Source: Comamonadaceae bacterium
GTDB lineage: Bacteria; Pseudomonadota; Gammaproteobacteria; Burkholderiales; Burkholderiaceae_C
Length of the DNA stretch: 64,000 nt
Direction: 5' to 3'
Assembly: GCA_027488215.1 (NCBI GenBank)
Contig: JAIYCB010000026.1
Location: 1-64,000, forward strand
Shown: positions 38,412 to 47,586 of the stretch, in pieces
Layout: every line of letters begins with the position of its first letter
Numbering within the stretch: position 1 is the stretch's first letter
Program-made: the position numbers and the translations under genes
Notes under the pieces: generated by a model
What the model saw: the letters and a program-made list of their open reading frames with translations, nothing else
What the model was told of the DNA's origin: nothing
The model's database searches: none

Positions 38412-39569
38412 ATGCCCGTGATCACCACCATCGAAGACCTGCGCGTTCTGGCCGAAAAGCGCGTCCCGCGCATGTTTTACGACTACGCGGACAGCGGCTC
38501 CTGGACCGAAAGCACCTACCGGGCCAACGAAAGCGATTTCCAGAAGATCAAGCTGCGCCAGCGCGTGGCGGTGAACATGGAAAACCGCAGCACCGCCAGC
38601 ACCATGGTGGGTCAACGAGTGGCCATGCCTGTGGCCATTGCGCCCACGGGCCTGACGGGCATGCAGCACGCCGATGGCGAAATTTTGGCCGCCCGCGCTG
38701 CCAAAAAATTCGGCGTGCCGTTCACCCTGTCCACCATGAGCATCTGCTCCATCGAAGACGTGGCCCAGCACGCCGGTGAAGGCTTCTGGTTTCAGTTGTA
38801 TGTGATGAAAGACAAGGGCTTCATTGAGCGCCTGATCGACCGTGCCAAAGCCGCCAACTGCGGCGCTTTGGTGCTCACGCTGGACTTGCAAATTTTGGGT
38901 CAGCGCCACAAGGACCTGAAGAACGGCCTGTCTGCACCGCCCAAGCTGACCCTCAAGAACATCATCAACATCGCCACCAAGCCTCGATGGGCCTTGGGTA
39001 TGCTGGGCACACCGCGCCGCCAGTTTGGCAACATCGTGGGCCATGTCACGGGCGTGGCCGACATGAGCAGTCTGTCTTCATGGACCGCCTCACAGTTCGA
39101 CCCCGCCCTGAACTGGGGCGATGTGGAGTGGATCAAACAACGCTGGGGCGGCAAGCTCATCCTCAAGGGCATTCAGGACGTAGAAGACGCGCGACTGGCG
39201 GTTCAATCGGGTGCCGACGCCCTGATCGTCAGCAACCACGGCGGCCGCCAGCTCGATGGTGCGCAGTCCAGCATCGAAGCCCTGCCCGCCATCGTGGATG
39301 CCGTAGGCCAGAACATCGAGGTGCACATGGATGGCGGTATTCGCAGCGGCCAGGACGTGGTCAAAGCCCGCGCCTTGGGTGCCCAAGGCGTCTACATTGG
39401 CCGCTCCATGCTGTATGGCTTGGGTGCCATGGGCGAAGCGGGCGTGACCAAAGCGCTGGAGATCATTCACAAAGAACTCGAACTGACCATGGCCTTTTGC
39501 GGTCGCACGCAAATGGACACGGTGGACAAAAGCATTTTGTTGCCTGGCACCTTCCCGACGGGCCAGTAA
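38412..39569 (+). CDS. lldD: FMN-dependent alpha-hydroxy-acid dehydrogenase (LldD-like)
   Basis: This 385-residue FMN enzyme oxidises an L-2-hydroxy acid, most likely L-lactate, and feeds electrons to the respiratory chain. It shows MFYDYADSGSWTE, VAIAPTGLTGMQHADGE, WFQLYVMKD, and the catalytic His-Arg in SNHGGRQLDGAQSSIEALP, then DGGIRSGQDVVKARALGAQG. A CGGAGA ribosome site precedes the ATG. It is about 140 bp after udh and may be a separate unit. Glycolate or mandelate cannot be excluded as substrate. Confidence 0.88.
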   Translation: MPVITTIEDLRVLAEKRVPRMFYDYADSGSWTESTYRANESDFQKIKLRQRVAVNMENRSTASTMVGQRVAMPVAIAPTGLTGMQHADGEILAARAAKKFGVPFTLSTMSICSIEDVAQHAGEGFWFQLYVMKDKGFIERLIDRAKAANCGALVLTLDLQILGQRHKDLKNGLSAPPKLTLKNIINIATKPRWALGMLGTPRRQFGNIVGHVTGVADMSSLSSWTASQFDPALNWGDVEWIKQRWGGKLILKGIQDVEDARLAVQSGADALIVSNHGGRQLDGAQSSIEALPAIVDAVGQNIEVHMDGGIRSGQDVVKARALGAQGVYIGRSMLYGLGAMGEAGVTKALEIIHKELELTMAFCGRTQMDTVDKSILLPGTFPTGQ

Positions 39570-39623
39570 ACCCTGCCCTCTCCAGTTCATTCAAACAGCA
39601 CCGAGCGGCGCTATGCTTGAAGG

Positions 39624-40916
39624 GTGACTTCTTCGCCGCCGAACACCCGCCGCATTGCCCACCTCGACATGGATGCGTTTTACGCGTCCTGCGAGCTGCT
39701 GCGCTACCCGCAGCTCAAGGGCTTGCCTGTGGTCATTGGCGGTGGCCGCCGCAAAGAAGACGACCTGCTGGCCAAGCTGCAGGCGGCCTACCCGGATGGC
39801 GAATGGACCGAAGAGACCTTTGCCGAGCGGCTGGACCGCATCCCGGTGGAATTTTTCCCACACATCGAGGGCTACACCGGGCGCGGCGTGATCACCACCG
39901 CCACCTATGCAGCCCGACAATTTGGCATCGGCTCGGCCATGGGCCTCATGAAAGCCGCCAAGCTCTGCCCGCAGGCCATTTTGTTGCCGGTGGACTTTGA
40001 GCGCTACAGGCATTTCTCGCGCACCTTCAAAAGCATCATCACCGACATCGCGCCCGTCATGCAGGACCGGGGCGTGGACGAGGTCTACATCGACTTCACC
40101 AATGTGCCCGGCGGCCAGCGCGAAGGTGGGCGAGTGCTGGCACGTTTGATTCAAAAAAGCATTTTTGACGCCACGGGCCTGACCTGCTCGATTGGCGTGG
40201 CGCCCAACAAACTGATCGCCAAGATGGCCAGCGAGTTCAACAAACCCAACGGCATCTCCATCGTGCACGAGGCCGATCTGCAAACCCTGATCTGGCCGCT
40301 GGCTTGCCGCAAAATCAACGGCGTGGGCCCCAAGGCCGATGAAAAGCTCCAAAGCTTTGGCATCTTCACCATTGGTGATCTGGCCGCACGCGAACAGCAC
40401 TGGCTGATGCAAAACTTTGGCAAAAGCTACGGCGCCTGGCTGCACGAAGCTGCCTGGGGGCGTGACGACCGCCCGGTGGAGACGGAGAGCGAACCCGTCA
40501 GCATGAGCCGCGAAACCACCTTTGAGCGCGACCTGCACGCCGTGCGCGACCGCGAAGAATTGGGCGCGGTCTTCACCCGTTTGTGCGAACAGCTGGCGGC
40601 CGATTTGCAACGCAAAGGCTACGAGGGCAAAACCATCGGCATCAAGCTGCGGTATGACAACTTTCAGTCCGTCACCCGCGACCATACCCTGACCGAATAC
40701 ACCGCCGATGCCAAACACATCCGGGTGATCGCCGGCCAGTGCCTCAAGCGGGTGGACCTGTCACGCCGCCTGCGCCTGCTGGGTGTGCGGGTGGGCTCGC
40801 TGGTAAAAGCCGGGACAGCGCAGACCCCCATCGCCGCTTACAGTGAAACACCCGATCAAGACCCTCCTCAAGTGAAAGACCATGGACAAACTCAGCTGCT
40901 TTTCCCTCTCGACTGA
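39624..40916 (+). CDS. dinB: DNA polymerase IV (Y-family)
   Basis: DinB carries out translesion synthesis. The 430-residue protein starts at a GTG. Motifs are HLDMDAFYASCEL (first catalytic Asp), DEVYIDFT (catalytic Asp-Glu), SIGVAPNKLIAKMASEFNKP, the helix-hairpin-helix INGVGPKADEKLQSFGI and a little-finger domain. E. coli DinB has only about six residues between the GG after strand two and RGVI. Here about 46 residues (41-86) lie there, including LLAKLQAAYPDGEWTEETF, an insertion of roughly 40 near the fingers/palm boundary. The C-terminus overlaps the next gene by 35 bp. Confidence 0.93.
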   Translation: MTSSPPNTRRIAHLDMDAFYASCELLRYPQLKGLPVVIGGGRRKEDDLLAKLQAAYPDGEWTEETFAERLDRIPVEFFPHIEGYTGRGVITTATYAARQFGIGSAMGLMKAAKLCPQAILLPVDFERYRHFSRTFKSIITDIAPVMQDRGVDEVYIDFTNVPGGQREGGRVLARLIQKSIFDATGLTCSIGVAPNKLIAKMASEFNKPNGISIVHEADLQTLIWPLACRKINGVGPKADEKLQSFGIFTIGDLAAREQHWLMQNFGKSYGAWLHEAAWGRDDRPVETESEPVSMSRETTFERDLHAVRDREELGAVFTRLCEQLAADLQRKGYEGKTIGIKLRYDNFQSVTRDHTLTEYTADAKHIRVIAGQCLKRVDLSRRLRLLGVRVGSLVKAGTAQTPIAAYSETPDQDPPQVKDHGQTQLLFPLD

Positions 40917-41724
40917 AAACCACATCGCCCACCTGGTGCTCAACCGCCCCGAGGCGATGAACACCATGAGCCCCACCTTCTGGCGCGAGCTGCATGGGGT
41001 GCTGACCGACATCCACAAAGCGGGCACAGCGCGGGCGCTGGTGATCTCCAGCACAGGCAAACACTTCAGTGCGGGCATGGACTTGCAGACCTTTGGCAGC
41101 GCCATCCAGATGGACGACAGCAACGCCGAAAGCCGCTCGGCCGTGTTCGACTTGCTGACCGACATGCAGCACACCTTCACCCTGCTCGAAGAACTGCGCA
41201 TGCCCGTGATCGCAGCAATCCACGGCGGTTGCATTGGCAGTGGTTTGGACATGGTCACCGCCTGCTGCATGCGCTACGCCTCGGCCGACGCATTCTTCTG
41301 CATCCAGGAAATCAACATCGGCTTGGTGGCCGACGTGGGCACGCTGCAACGCCTGCCCAAGCTGCTGCCCATGGCGCTGGTCAAAGAACTGGCCTACACA
41401 GGCCGGCGCCTCGGCGCGGACAAAGCCCTGACCCATGGCCTGGTGAACGAGGTGCTGCCCACCCATGAAGCCACCGTGGCAGCCGCCCTGCAAGCCGCCA
41501 AAGAAATCGCCAGCAAGCCACCCGTGGCCATCTGGGGCACCAAGCAGGTGCTGCACTACGCCCGCGACCACAGCACCGAAGACAGCCTGCGCCACATGGG
41601 CTGGCTGCAAGGCGCGATCTGGAGCAACGCCAACGTGCGCGAGGCGATCAGCGCGTTCCAGCAAAAACGCGAAGCGAGCTTTGCGCCGCTGCCGCCGCTC
41701 AAGGGGTTTCGGGAATTTGGTTGA
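40882..41724 (+). CDS. Crotonase/enoyl-CoA hydratase family protein
   Basis: This 280-residue enoyl-CoA hydratase/isomerase has the CoA oxyanion motifs VISSTGKHFSAGMDLQTF and AAIHGGCIGSGLDMVTACCM. The downstream helix contains FFCIQEINIGLVADVGTLQRLP. The Glu and Asp in that helix match the pattern of delta3,5-delta2,4-dienoyl-CoA isomerases, so an auxiliary role in unsaturated fatty-acid oxidation is likely. It overlaps dinB by 35 bp, suggesting a common transcript despite unrelated functions. Confidence 0.87.
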   Translation: MDKLSCFSLSTENHIAHLVLNRPEAMNTMSPTFWRELHGVLTDIHKAGTARALVISSTGKHFSAGMDLQTFGSAIQMDDSNAESRSAVFDLLTDMQHTFTLLEELRMPVIAAIHGGCIGSGLDMVTACCMRYASADAFFCIQEINIGLVADVGTLQRLPKLLPMALVKELAYTGRRLGADKALTHGLVNEVLPTHEATVAAALQAAKEIASKPPVAIWGTKQVLHYARDHSTEDSLRHMGWLQGAIWSNANVREAISAFQQKREASFAPLPPLKGFREFG

Positions 41725-41733
41725 CAAGCGACC

Positions 41734-42786
41734 ATGAAAATCTTCCATAACACCCGCCACGCCGAGCACGCAGGCCGCCAGGAAATGTTCCGAGGCCGTC
41801 TGGTCGATTGCCATGAAGTGCCCGACCGATTGCGCTATGTGCTGGATGAACTGCAACGTCGCCCAATGGGTCAGTTGTTGGCACCTGATGCAGCGCTGGA
41901 TGTGGACGCCGCCATGGCACGCATCCATGCATCCGACTATCTGGATTTTTTGGCCCATGCGTGGGACGACTGGGTGGCGGTGGACCTGGCCAATGCCGAG
42001 CGCGACGCCCTGCCCTCGGTTTGGCCGCTTGCCTCTAAGCACGGCTTTCGCACCGATGCGCCGCCGCTCAACTTTGCGGCACGGCTGGGGCAGTACGCGT
42101 TTGACTCGGGCACGCCCTTGATGGCGGGCAGCTGGGCCGCAGCGCGCGGGGGCGCAGCATGCGCACTGGCTGCCGCGCAGGCGGTGCTGGGTGGTGAGCG
42201 ATTCGCCATGGCGCTGACCCGCCCACCGGGCCACCATGCTGGCCCCAACTACATGGGCGGTTATTGCTTCATCAACAACGCCGCCGTGGCCGCGCAAGCT
42301 CTGCGCGACGCAGGCGTGCAACGCGTGGCTCTGCTGGATGTGGACTACCACCACGGGAACGGCACGCAGACATGTTTTTATGAGCGCAGCGATGTTTTCA
42401 CCGCCTCAATCCACGGCGATCCGCGCACCGAATACCCATTCTTTTTGGGCCATGCCGACGAGCGCGGGTACGGTGCGGGCGAGGGCTTCAACCTGAACCT
42501 GCCGATGCCGCGTGGCACCGGGTTTGACGTTTGGTTGGCCACGCTGCAAACCGCTTTGCAGGCGGTGGCTGACTTTGCCCCGCAGGCGCTGGTGGTGCCA
42601 CTGGGGTTGGACACGTTTGAGGGCGACCCGATTTCGGGCTTCAAATTGCGCTCGGGCGATTACCTGCAGCTGGGCCGAGCCATTGCGCAACTGGGGTTGC
42701 CCACGGTGCTGACCTTTGAAGGTGGGTACGCCATGGCCGAGGTGGGGGTGAACACGGTGAATGTGCTGCAAGGATTGAACGGCTGA
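41734..42786 (+). CDS. Histone deacetylase-family protein, acetylpolyamine amidohydrolase-like
   Basis: This 350-residue zinc amidohydrolase probably deacetylates acetylpolyamines or another acetyl-amine. It shows the deacetylase core RPPGHHAGPNYMGGYCFINN (active-site His pair), the zinc ligands in LLDVDYHHGNGTQTCF, SIHGDPRTEYPFFLGHADE, and LVVPLGLDTFEGDP. The N-terminus (MKIFHNTRHAEHAGR) resembles bacterial acetylpolyamine amidohydrolases. It starts 9 bp after the crotonase gene. Confidence 0.88.
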   Translation: MKIFHNTRHAEHAGRQEMFRGRLVDCHEVPDRLRYVLDELQRRPMGQLLAPDAALDVDAAMARIHASDYLDFLAHAWDDWVAVDLANAERDALPSVWPLASKHGFRTDAPPLNFAARLGQYAFDSGTPLMAGSWAAARGGAACALAAAQAVLGGERFAMALTRPPGHHAGPNYMGGYCFINNAAVAAQALRDAGVQRVALLDVDYHHGNGTQTCFYERSDVFTASIHGDPRTEYPFFLGHADERGYGAGEGFNLNLPMPRGTGFDVWLATLQTALQAVADFAPQALVVPLGLDTFEGDPISGFKLRSGDYLQLGRAIAQLGLPTVLTFEGGYAMAEVGVNTVNVLQGLNG

Positions 42787-42910
42787 ACCATCACGCCACA
42801 CATTGACGTCATGGGCTTGATGAAGCGCCATCACACAAATCGCCATGCCCCGCTCGCGATGACGATGAAAAACATGCTCTTGAACACTGCAAAGAGATGA
42901 CGGTGAACCC

Positions 42911-43768
42911 TTATTGCCGCGCCGTGCGCACGTTGGGCGGCAACTTGCCCGGTGCGCTGGTGCGCCAGGGGTTGATGTCCAGCCCGCCGCGCCGGGTGTA
43001 GCGGGCGTACACCGTCAGCTGGGTGGGTTTGCAACGCGTCCAGATGTCCATGAAGATGCGCTCCACGCATTGTTCATGAAACTCGTTGTGGTTGCGAAAG
43101 CTCACGATGTATTGCAGCAAGCCCGCTTGCTCGATCTGCGGGCCGCTGTAGGTGATTTGCACGCTGCCCCAGTCAGGCTGGCCCGTCACCAGGCAATTGC
43201 TTTTGAGCAAGTGGCTGACCAGAGTTTCGGTGACCGGCTGTTCTTCGGCATTGGCGCTCAGCAGGTCCGGTGATGGCTGGTAGCGGGTGCACTCGATGTC
43301 CATGCGGTCCAGGTTCAGGCCATCCAGTTCGTGCACGGGCTCGGCGTCAAAGTGTTCTTGCAGCAGCAGCTTCACACCCACGCTGGCTTGCACCGCGCCG
43401 CCATGCCAGATGGCGGCGCTGATGTCGCGGCGGATCATGTCGCGCACCACGTCGGCGCTTTCCAGCCGGGTGTTGTTCAAGCTGTTGAGGTACAGCTTGA
43501 AGGACTTGCTCTCCACAATGTGCGTGCTCTCGGCGGGCACGGTGATGTGCGCCAGCGCAACCTGCGGTTTGCCTTTGGTGTTGAGCCAGGACAGCTCAAA
43601 CGCGGTCCACAAATCGGCCCCAAAAAACACGGGCTGACCGGTGACGCCGATCTCGGCGCGTTTGGTGGCACGCGGTATGGGAAACAGCAAACCCGCGTCG
43701 TACTGGTCCACATAGGCGCTGGACTTGCCCAGCTGCGACTGCTCGGGGGTGTGTTCTGGGGTGTTCAT
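42911..43768 (-). CDS. queF: NADPH-dependent 7-cyano-7-deazaguanine reductase
   Basis: QueF reduces preQ0 to preQ1 in queuosine biosynthesis. The 285-residue product is the long, two-domain (YqcD-like) form. It has the NADPH-associated [16 protein letters not shown], the catalytic Cys and Asp in [17 protein letters not shown], and the [10 protein letters not shown]-type motif. It overlaps yaaA by 4 bp (ATGA on the minus strand), so the pair is co-translated. Confidence 0.96.
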   Translation of the reverse strand: MNTPEHTPEQSQLGKSSAYVDQYDAGLLFPIPRATKRAEIGVTGQPVFFGADLWTAFELSWLNTKGKPQVALAHITVPAESTHIVESKSFKLYLNSLNNTRLESADVVRDMIRRDISAAIWHGGAVQASVGVKLLLQEHFDAEPVHELDGLNLDRMDIECTRYQPSPDLLSANAEEQPVTETLVSHLLKSNCLVTGQPDWGSVQITYSGPQIEQAGLLQYIVSFRNHNEFHEQCVERIFMDIWTRCKPTQLTVYARYTRRGGLDINPWRTSAPGKLPPNVRTARQ

Positions 43769-44541
43769 GCTTGTACTTTTCTGCGAAATACCAAACGGTC
43801 TGGCTCGGACACCTGGGGGTCGTAGGCGTAGCCTTCCAGGTCAAAGCCCAGCAGGCCTTCGGGGTGGGTGATCTTGTTTTGAATGGCATAGCGCGCCATC
43901 AGGCCCCGCGCCCGTTTGGCGTTGAAGCTGATGATTTTGTATTTACCACCTTTGAAGTCTTCAAATACGCATTCGATCACCCGCGCCTTGAGGGTTTTGC
44001 GGTCCACCGATTTGAAATATTCTTGCGAGGCCAGGTTGACGATGACTGGGGTTTTGTCTTTGGCCAGCTGTGAGTTCAGGTAGTCGGCAATTTGCGACCC
44101 CCAAAACTTGTAGAGGTTGCTGCCCTTGTCGGTTTGCAGCGTGGTGCCCATTTCCAGGCGGTAGGGCTGCATCCAGTCCAGCGGGCGGAGCACGCCGTAC
44201 AAGCCACTCAAAATGCCCACATGGTTCTGCGCCCAAGCCAGGTCTTGCGCTGACAAGGTCTTGGCGTCCAGCCCTTCGTACACATCGCCATTGAAGGCCA
44301 GCACGGCTTGTTTTGAATTTTTGGCAGTGAATTTGGGGCTCCACGCTTCGTAACGGGCCACGTTCAGGGCCGACAGCGCGTCCGACAAGTCCATCATCTC
44401 GGCGATTTGCTGGGGCGACTTTTGGCGCAGCACGTCAATCAATGCCTGCGATTGCGGCACGAACTGGGGCAACGTGTGGGGCACGCCTGCTGCGGGGGTT
44501 TCGTAATCCAGAGATTTGGCGGGTGACAATAAGAACAACAT
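43765..44541 (-). CDS. yaaA: Peroxide stress protein YaaA
   Basis: YaaA limits free iron and oxidative damage during peroxide stress and binds DNA. The 258-residue product starts [17 protein letters not shown], the family's N-terminal signature. It contains [57 protein letters not shown] and [14 protein letters not shown]. The length matches E. coli. Its start codon overlaps that of truC on the other strand. Confidence 0.95.
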   Translation of the reverse strand: MLFLLSPAKSLDYETPAAGVPHTLPQFVPQSQALIDVLRQKSPQQIAEMMDLSDALSALNVARYEAWSPKFTAKNSKQAVLAFNGDVYEGLDAKTLSAQDLAWAQNHVGILSGLYGVLRPLDWMQPYRLEMGTTLQTDKGSNLYKFWGSQIADYLNSQLAKDKTPVIVNLASQEYFKSVDRKTLKARVIECVFEDFKGGKYKIISFNAKRARGLMARYAIQNKITHPEGLLGFDLEGYAYDPQVSEPDRLVFRRKVQA

Positions 44542-45259
44542 GCTCGATATCCTTTTCCTGGACGATTATCTCGCCATCGTCAACAAGCCCACCGGCTGGT
44601 TGGTGCATCGCACCCCGCTGGACAAGGGTGAAACCCGCTTTGTGCTGCAAACCCTGCGCGATCAAATGGAGCAACATGTCTGGCCTGTGCATCGGCTGGA
44701 CAAAGGCACCAGCGGCGTGCTGCTGTTTGCGCTGAGCGCCGAGGTGGCGCGCACCCTGGGACAAGCCTTTGAAAGCGGCGAGGGTCTGCAAAAAACCTAC
44801 CGCGCCGTGGTGCGCGGCTGGCCAGCCGATTCGGGCCTGATTGACCATCCATTGAAGCGCATGTCAGACGACATGCGCACCGAGCGCCTGGAAGTGCAAC
44901 CCGCCCAAAGCCGTTTTATCACCTTGCGCCCCTTTGAACTGCCGCTACCACAACAAGGCTTTACCAGCACCCGCTGCGCTGAGGTGGAACTGGAGCCGCT
45001 GACGGGCCGGCGTCACCAGCTGCGCCGCCACATGAAGCACATTGCCCACCCGATCATGGGCGATGCCACCCACGGCAAAGGGCCGCTGAACCGGGCGGTG
45101 GCGGATTTGATCGGGCTGCAGCGGTTGTGGCTGCACGCCACACGCTTGCAGCTGGTACACCCCGTGAACGGTCAGCCGCTGACCATCAATGCACCAATGT
45201 CTCCTGAATGGGCACTTTGGGACGCATTTCCAGAATGCCCGAGTGCGGGCAGTGATTGA
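44540..45259 (+). CDS. truC: tRNA pseudouridine synthase C, RluA family
   Basis: TruC makes pseudouridine 65 in tRNA. The 239-residue product begins [20 protein letters not shown]. It carries the catalytic Asp in [17 protein letters not shown] and the C-terminal [19 protein letters not shown]. The opening aligns directly with E. coli TruC, so the ATG at 44540 is preferred over the in-frame start at 44516. That ATG shares two bases with the yaaA start codon on the other strand. Confidence 0.92.
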   Translation: MLDILFLDDYLAIVNKPTGWLVHRTPLDKGETRFVLQTLRDQMEQHVWPVHRLDKGTSGVLLFALSAEVARTLGQAFESGEGLQKTYRAVVRGWPADSGLIDHPLKRMSDDMRTERLEVQPAQSRFITLRPFELPLPQQGFTSTRCAEVELEPLTGRRHQLRRHMKHIAHPIMGDATHGKGPLNRAVADLIGLQRLWLHATRLQLVHPVNGQPLTINAPMSPEWALWDAFPECPSAGSD

Positions 45260-45389
45260 TGTCACTCAGAGGATAAGCCTCGCCTCTTGATCTGCCTAAG
45301 ATCACATATTTTCCATTTGGCGTGACACCCAATGCTGCCCGGCTGGCTGACACAGCCCCATCCATGCCACCCTCCAAGACCAACGCCCT

Positions 45390-46511
45390 ATGAGCCTGCT
45401 GTTCACCCCCTTCACTTTCCATGCGCCTTCCGGCCCCCTCACCTTGCCCAACCGCATCGTGATCGCGCCCATGTGCCAATACTCGGCCGACAATGGCCAA
45501 GCCACCGACTGGCACCTGACGCACTGGACCAATATGCTCAACAGCGGCGCAGGTCTGTTCACCATCGAGGCCACGGCGGTGTCGGCCGTGGGCCGCATCA
45601 GCCCTGGCTGCTTGGGCTTGTGGGATGACGCCACCCAATCAGCGCTGAGTGACAAACTTGAACGCGCACGTCGCTTGGCGCCCGCCATGCCCGTTTGTAT
45701 TCAAATTGGCCATGCGGGCCGCAAGGCTTCGAGCGCCGCCCCCTGGGATGGCGGCATGCTGATCGCCCCTGAAAACGGCGGCTGGCAGCCGGTGGCCCCC
45801 AGCGCCCTGCCCCACCTGCCCCAAGAGGCTGCACCCACCGAACTGAGCCTGGCCGACATCGCGCAAATCAAGGCCGACTTTGTGAACACCGCTCAGCGCA
45901 GCCAAGCACTGGGCATTGAGGCTTTGGAGGTGCACGCGGCGCACGGTTATTTGCTGCACCAGTTTTTGTCGCCTTTGTCCAACCAGCGCACCGACCAGTA
46001 CGGCGGCTCGTTTGAAAACCGCATCCGCTTTCCGATGGAAGTGTTCAAGGCGGTGCGCGAAGCCTTTGGCGGCACGCTGGGCATGCGCATCTCGGGCACC
46101 GATTGGGTGGACGGCGGCTGGACGGTCGAAGAGACATCTGCCTTGTCGGCGCAACTCAAGCAAGCCGGGGCGCAGTTCGTGCACATCTCGTCGGGCGGTG
46201 TTTCGCCTTTGCAAAAAATCCCCTTGGGCCCAGAGTACCAAGTGCACTTGGCCAAAGCCGTGAAAGCCGCATCGGACCTCACCACCATCGCCGTGGGCCT
46301 GATCACCGAACCTGCCCAAGCCGAAGCCGTGTTGCAGCGTGGCGACGCCGACCTGGTGGCGTTGGCCCGTTCTTTCCTTTACAAGCCGCGCTGGGGCTGG
46401 GAAGCGGCGGTGGCCCTGGGCGGCACCGTCGACTCACAACACCAGTACTGGCGCAGTCTGCCCCGCGAAGCCAAAAACATCTTCAACGACGCCAAGATTG
46501 GCATGCGCTGA
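45390..46511 (+). CDS. NADH:flavin oxidoreductase, old yellow enzyme (YqjM-like)
   Basis: This 373-residue FMN enzyme reduces activated C=C bonds. The N-terminal NRIVIAPMCQYSADNGQATD is characteristic of the thermophilic-like/YqjM branch. IQIGHAGRKAS supplies the His pair with HAAHGYLLHQFLSPLSNQRT and DQYGGSFENRIRF. DADLVALARSFLYKPRW closes the FMN site. The physiological substrate is unknown. It is followed 32 bp later by a Bug receptor, so they may form a small operon. Confidence 0.9.
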   Translation: MSLLFTPFTFHAPSGPLTLPNRIVIAPMCQYSADNGQATDWHLTHWTNMLNSGAGLFTIEATAVSAVGRISPGCLGLWDDATQSALSDKLERARRLAPAMPVCIQIGHAGRKASSAAPWDGGMLIAPENGGWQPVAPSALPHLPQEAAPTELSLADIAQIKADFVNTAQRSQALGIEALEVHAAHGYLLHQFLSPLSNQRTDQYGGSFENRIRFPMEVFKAVREAFGGTLGMRISGTDWVDGGWTVEETSALSAQLKQAGAQFVHISSGGVSPLQKIPLGPEYQVHLAKAVKAASDLTTIAVGLITEPAQAEAVLQRGDADLVALARSFLYKPRWGWEAAVALGGTVDSQHQYWRSLPREAKNIFNDAKIGMR

Positions 46512-46543
46512 TTTTTCAAACCCACCCACATAAAGAGACTCTC

Positions 46544-47515
46544 ATGACCACACGTCGCCAAATTTCCAAACTGCTGGCCCTGGCCAGCTTGTGTGTGCCC
46601 ATGGCCCTGATGGCCCAGGCCTTCCCCAGCAAGCCCATCACTTTGGTGGTGCCCGTGCCACCGGGTGGTTTGGTGGACACTTCGGCCCGCCTGATTTCGG
46701 AGCCTTTGGGCCGTTTGCTGGGCCAGTCGATCGTGATCGACAACAAAGGCGGCGCCAGCGGCAACCTGGCTTACCAGCAGGTGGCGCGTGCGCCCAAAGA
46801 CGGCCACACCTTGCTGGTGTCGTACTCGGGTTACCACATTGCCAACCCCATCCTCATGAGCAAACTGCCATGGGAGTTGAAAGATTTGGCGCCCGTTGGC
46901 TTGATCACCGTGGCCACCAACGTGGTGGCTGTGCACCCCTCGGTGCCTGCCAACAACATGCGCGATTTCATCGCGTTTTTGAAGCAGAACCCGGGCAAGC
47001 TGAACTACGCGTCGCAGGGCAACGGTTCGGTTTCACACATCGGCACCGAGATCTTCAAGCAGCAAACCGCCGTGGATTTGGTGCATGTGCCTTACAAGGG
47101 TTCGGGCCAGGCCATTGCCGACGTGTTGGGCGGCCAGGTGCAGGTGTTCATGACCACACCCCCCTCGGTGATGCAACACATCCAGGCAGGCAAACTCAAG
47201 GCGCTGGCCGTGACGGGCAAAAAACGCCACCCCGGCATGCCCCAAGTGCCCACCATGGCCGAAGCGGGTTACCCCAACATTGACCTGGAAGCTTGGGTGG
47301 CTCTTTATGCCCCAGCGGGCACACCAACCGCCACCATCAACCAACTGGCCGATGCCGTCAAGCGCAGCCTGGACTTGCCCGAGAGCAAGCAGCGCGCTGA
47401 CCAAGCCGGCATTGAGGTGCGCTTTCTCGCCCCAGCCGACATGACCAAACTGCTGGACCGCGAAATTGCCGATTGGACACAAGCCATCAAGACGGCCAAC
47501 ATCAAGCTGGATTGA
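46544..47515 (+). CDS. Bug/TctC-family periplasmic solute receptor
   Basis: This receptor of 323 residues has signal peptide region QISKLLALASLCVPMALMAQA after MTTRR in part (short key piece: LLALASLCVPMALMAQA). The family motifs KPITLVVPVPPGGLVDTSAR, IVIDNKGGASGNLAYQQV, VHVPYKGSGQAIADVLGG and LYAPAGTPTATINQLADA follow. AAAGAGA precedes the ATG. It is the fourth Bug gene of the window and lies far from the aldarate cluster. No permease is adjacent, so it may share a TctAB encoded elsewhere. The ligand is unknown. Confidence 0.9.
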   Translation: MTTRRQISKLLALASLCVPMALMAQAFPSKPITLVVPVPPGGLVDTSARLISEPLGRLLGQSIVIDNKGGASGNLAYQQVARAPKDGHTLLVSYSGYHIANPILMSKLPWELKDLAPVGLITVATNVVAVHPSVPANNMRDFIAFLKQNPGKLNYASQGNGSVSHIGTEIFKQQTAVDLVHVPYKGSGQAIADVLGGQVQVFMTTPPSVMQHIQAGKLKALAVTGKKRHPGMPQVPTMAEAGYPNIDLEAWVALYAPAGTPTATINQLADAVKRSLDLPESKQRADQAGIEVRFLAPADMTKLLDREIADWTQAIKTANIKLD

Positions 47516-47522
47516 AAAAAAG

Positions 47523-47586
47523 CCCCGCATCTGCGGGACTGAAGAGCCTAGCCCCGGCGGTTTTCCCGCTGAGGCTTTTTTGTTTT
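47523..47586. terminator. Back-to-back terminators between convergent genes
   Basis: CCCGCA/TGCGGG at 47524-47537, preceded by seven A, is an intrinsic terminator for the leftward hydrolase gene. The hairpin AGCCT...GCGG TTTT CCGC...AGGCT at 47545-47576, followed by a T-run, serves the rightward receptor gene. Confidence 0.85.

Noticed and set aside
40744-42354. Minus-strand frame of about 536 codons
   Set aside because: It spans the crotonase and deacetylase genes antisense and shows no domain.
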